Assembly: GCA_030672945.1 (NCBI GenBank) | Contig: DAOVFL010000006.1 | Span: 1 to 15,115 of the forward strand | Source of the DNA: Candidatus Bathyarchaeota archaeon | GTDB lineage: Archaea > Thermoproteota > Bathyarchaeia > Bathyarchaeales > Bathycorpusculaceae | Reading direction: 5' to 3' | DNA length: 15,115 nucleotides | Part shown: positions 14,639 through 15,115 of the stretch, piece by piece | Numbering within the stretch: the stretch's first letter is position 1 | Layout of the letters: each line of letters begins with the position of its first letter | Program-made: the position numbers and the translations under genes | The notes under the pieces: generated by a model | Databases searched by the model: none | What the model was told of the DNA's origin: nothing | Seen by the model: the letters and a program-made list of their open reading frames with translations, nothing else

Positions 14639-14655
14639 TAAATAAATATTATTTC
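14639..14655 (-). promoter_or_regulatory. TATA-like box of the NosD/PKD gene
   Basis: Minus strand AATAATATTTATTTAC is centred about 28 bases before the TTG at 14618 and about 88 before the ATG at 14558. Either the leader is about 60 bases or the upstream TTG is used on a leaderless transcript. The remainder of this divergent region up to 14808 shows no gene. Confidence 0.35.
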
Positions 14656-14809
14656 CGAGATGTTTCTGTAACTCCAAAAAGAATGCTGTGTCTGCTTGTT
14701 ATTTTCGAATGACAACTAGAAAAGGAAACATTATCCAGACTAGAAGATAATTCCAGAAGCTTTCAATTTGTTGAAAAGCGAATATTTAGTGCTGAGAGGG
14801 GAGAAGGGC

Positions 14810-14820
14810 AATATATTTAA
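14810..14820 (+). promoter_or_regulatory. TATA-like box of the DNRLRE-domain gene
   Basis: AATATATTTAA is centred about 24-26 bases before the GTG at 14839, the spacing expected when transcription starts at the initiation codon itself. Confidence 0.45.
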
Positions 14821-14838
14821 GGCATAAAACAATTTGGA

Positions 14839-15115
14839 GTGATATTTCTAGTCGGTTTTCTTATGCTTTCATCTGTGCTCGTATTTCCTGTTAAATCCTC
14901 CTATATCTCACATGTGTATTCTGCTGGGGACTCGTGGGTTGAAGCTGAATTTCCAAACGGCAATCACGGATCTGAAACAAGCCTACGCGTTAAATCTGAC
15001 AGCAGAACTAGGCGGAGTTATCTGAAATTTGATTTGAATTCTGTTCCAAGTGGTAAATCAGTAACTTCTGTTAAGCTTTACTTGTACTGCACCTATAAAG
15101 ACAGGTATTCTAGCA
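14839..15115 (+). CDS. DNRLRE-domain secreted protein, N-terminal part, cut by the window edge
   Basis: The visible 92 codons begin with a signal peptide (IFLVGFLMLSSVLVFPVKS, about 2-20). The start of a DNRLRE domain follows: an acidic entry (SAGDSWVEAEFPNGNHGSE), then RVKSDSRTRRSYLKFDLNSV and VTSVKLYLYC. This matches the family pattern N-x-G...L-x-V...R-x-YLKFDL...I/VP-x-G...V-x-x-AKLYLY. DNRLRE domains are extracellular beta-sandwiches first noted next to the disaggregatase of Methanosarcina and are found in many surface and glycan-related proteins. The frame opens after a TAA at 14818-14820. The GTG at 14839 is the only start that gives a full signal peptide; an ATG eight codons later is the alternative. 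No Shine-Dalgarno sequence is seen, so leaderless translation is likely. Confidence 0.75.
   Translation, partial: MIFLVGFLMLSSVLVFPVKSSYISHVYSAGDSWVEAEFPNGNHGSETSLRVKSDSRTRRSYLKFDLNSVPSGKSVTSVKLYLYCTYKDRYSS

Noticed and set aside
14659..14809. Possible small gene or RNA in the divergent gap before the DNRLRE gene
   Set aside because: No open frame with coding character and no stable paired structure could be recognised by eye.
1..15115. CRISPR array, insertion sequence, integrase or attachment site
   Set aside because: No regularly spaced identical repeats, no transposase or integrase motifs and no terminal inverted repeats were seen. The repeats present are protein beta-helix rungs.

Overview
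The window looks archaeal. Several genes have AT-rich TATA-like boxes about 25 to 35 bases upstream of the start. TTG and GTG starts are common, and some genes may be leaderless. Secreted proteins carry a signal peptide plus one C-terminal membrane helix. The families present (NosD-type beta-helix, PKD, DNRLRE, an ArsR-like regulator with a helical tail, an archaeal-style Dpp/Opp transporter) recall uncultivated TACK-group archaea such as Bathyarchaeia. That placement is an inference from protein style, because no rRNA or other marker gene is present.

Layout. At the left edge, on the minus strand, are the start of a secreted protein (cut by the window) and a small two-helix membrane protein. 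On the plus strand follow a membrane-anchored NosD-like beta-helix protein with a basic cytoplasmic tail and an orphan MinD/ParA-type ATPase. A minus-strand winged-helix regulator comes next, divergent from the centre of the window.

The centre (about 4.1-11.8 kb) is a complete Dpp/Opp-type ABC importer in the order binding protein, permease B, permease C, ATPase D, ATPase F. One small minus-strand gene of unknown function sits between permease C and ATPase D. Two parts are unusual. The binding protein has the two halves of the family 5 solute-binding fold in reversed order (an apparent circular permutation) and ends in a dockerin-like double motif. Permease C has about 300 extra residues, largely beta-type, between its first and second membrane helices, facing outward. 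Family 5 importers in archaea carry either peptides or oligosaccharides, and the substrate cannot be told here.

The right part is a group of surface proteins: a small membrane-anchored protein, a large NosD/PKD/Ig-like protein with a C-terminal membrane anchor (both minus strand), and the start of a DNRLRE-domain secreted protein (plus strand, cut by the window). With the importer and the first NosD protein, this reads as a cell-surface and nutrient-capture neighbourhood. The best candidate for something little described is the permuted, dockerin-tailed binding protein paired with the permease that carries a large external domain. No rRNA, tRNA, CRISPR array, insertion sequence or integrase was seen.
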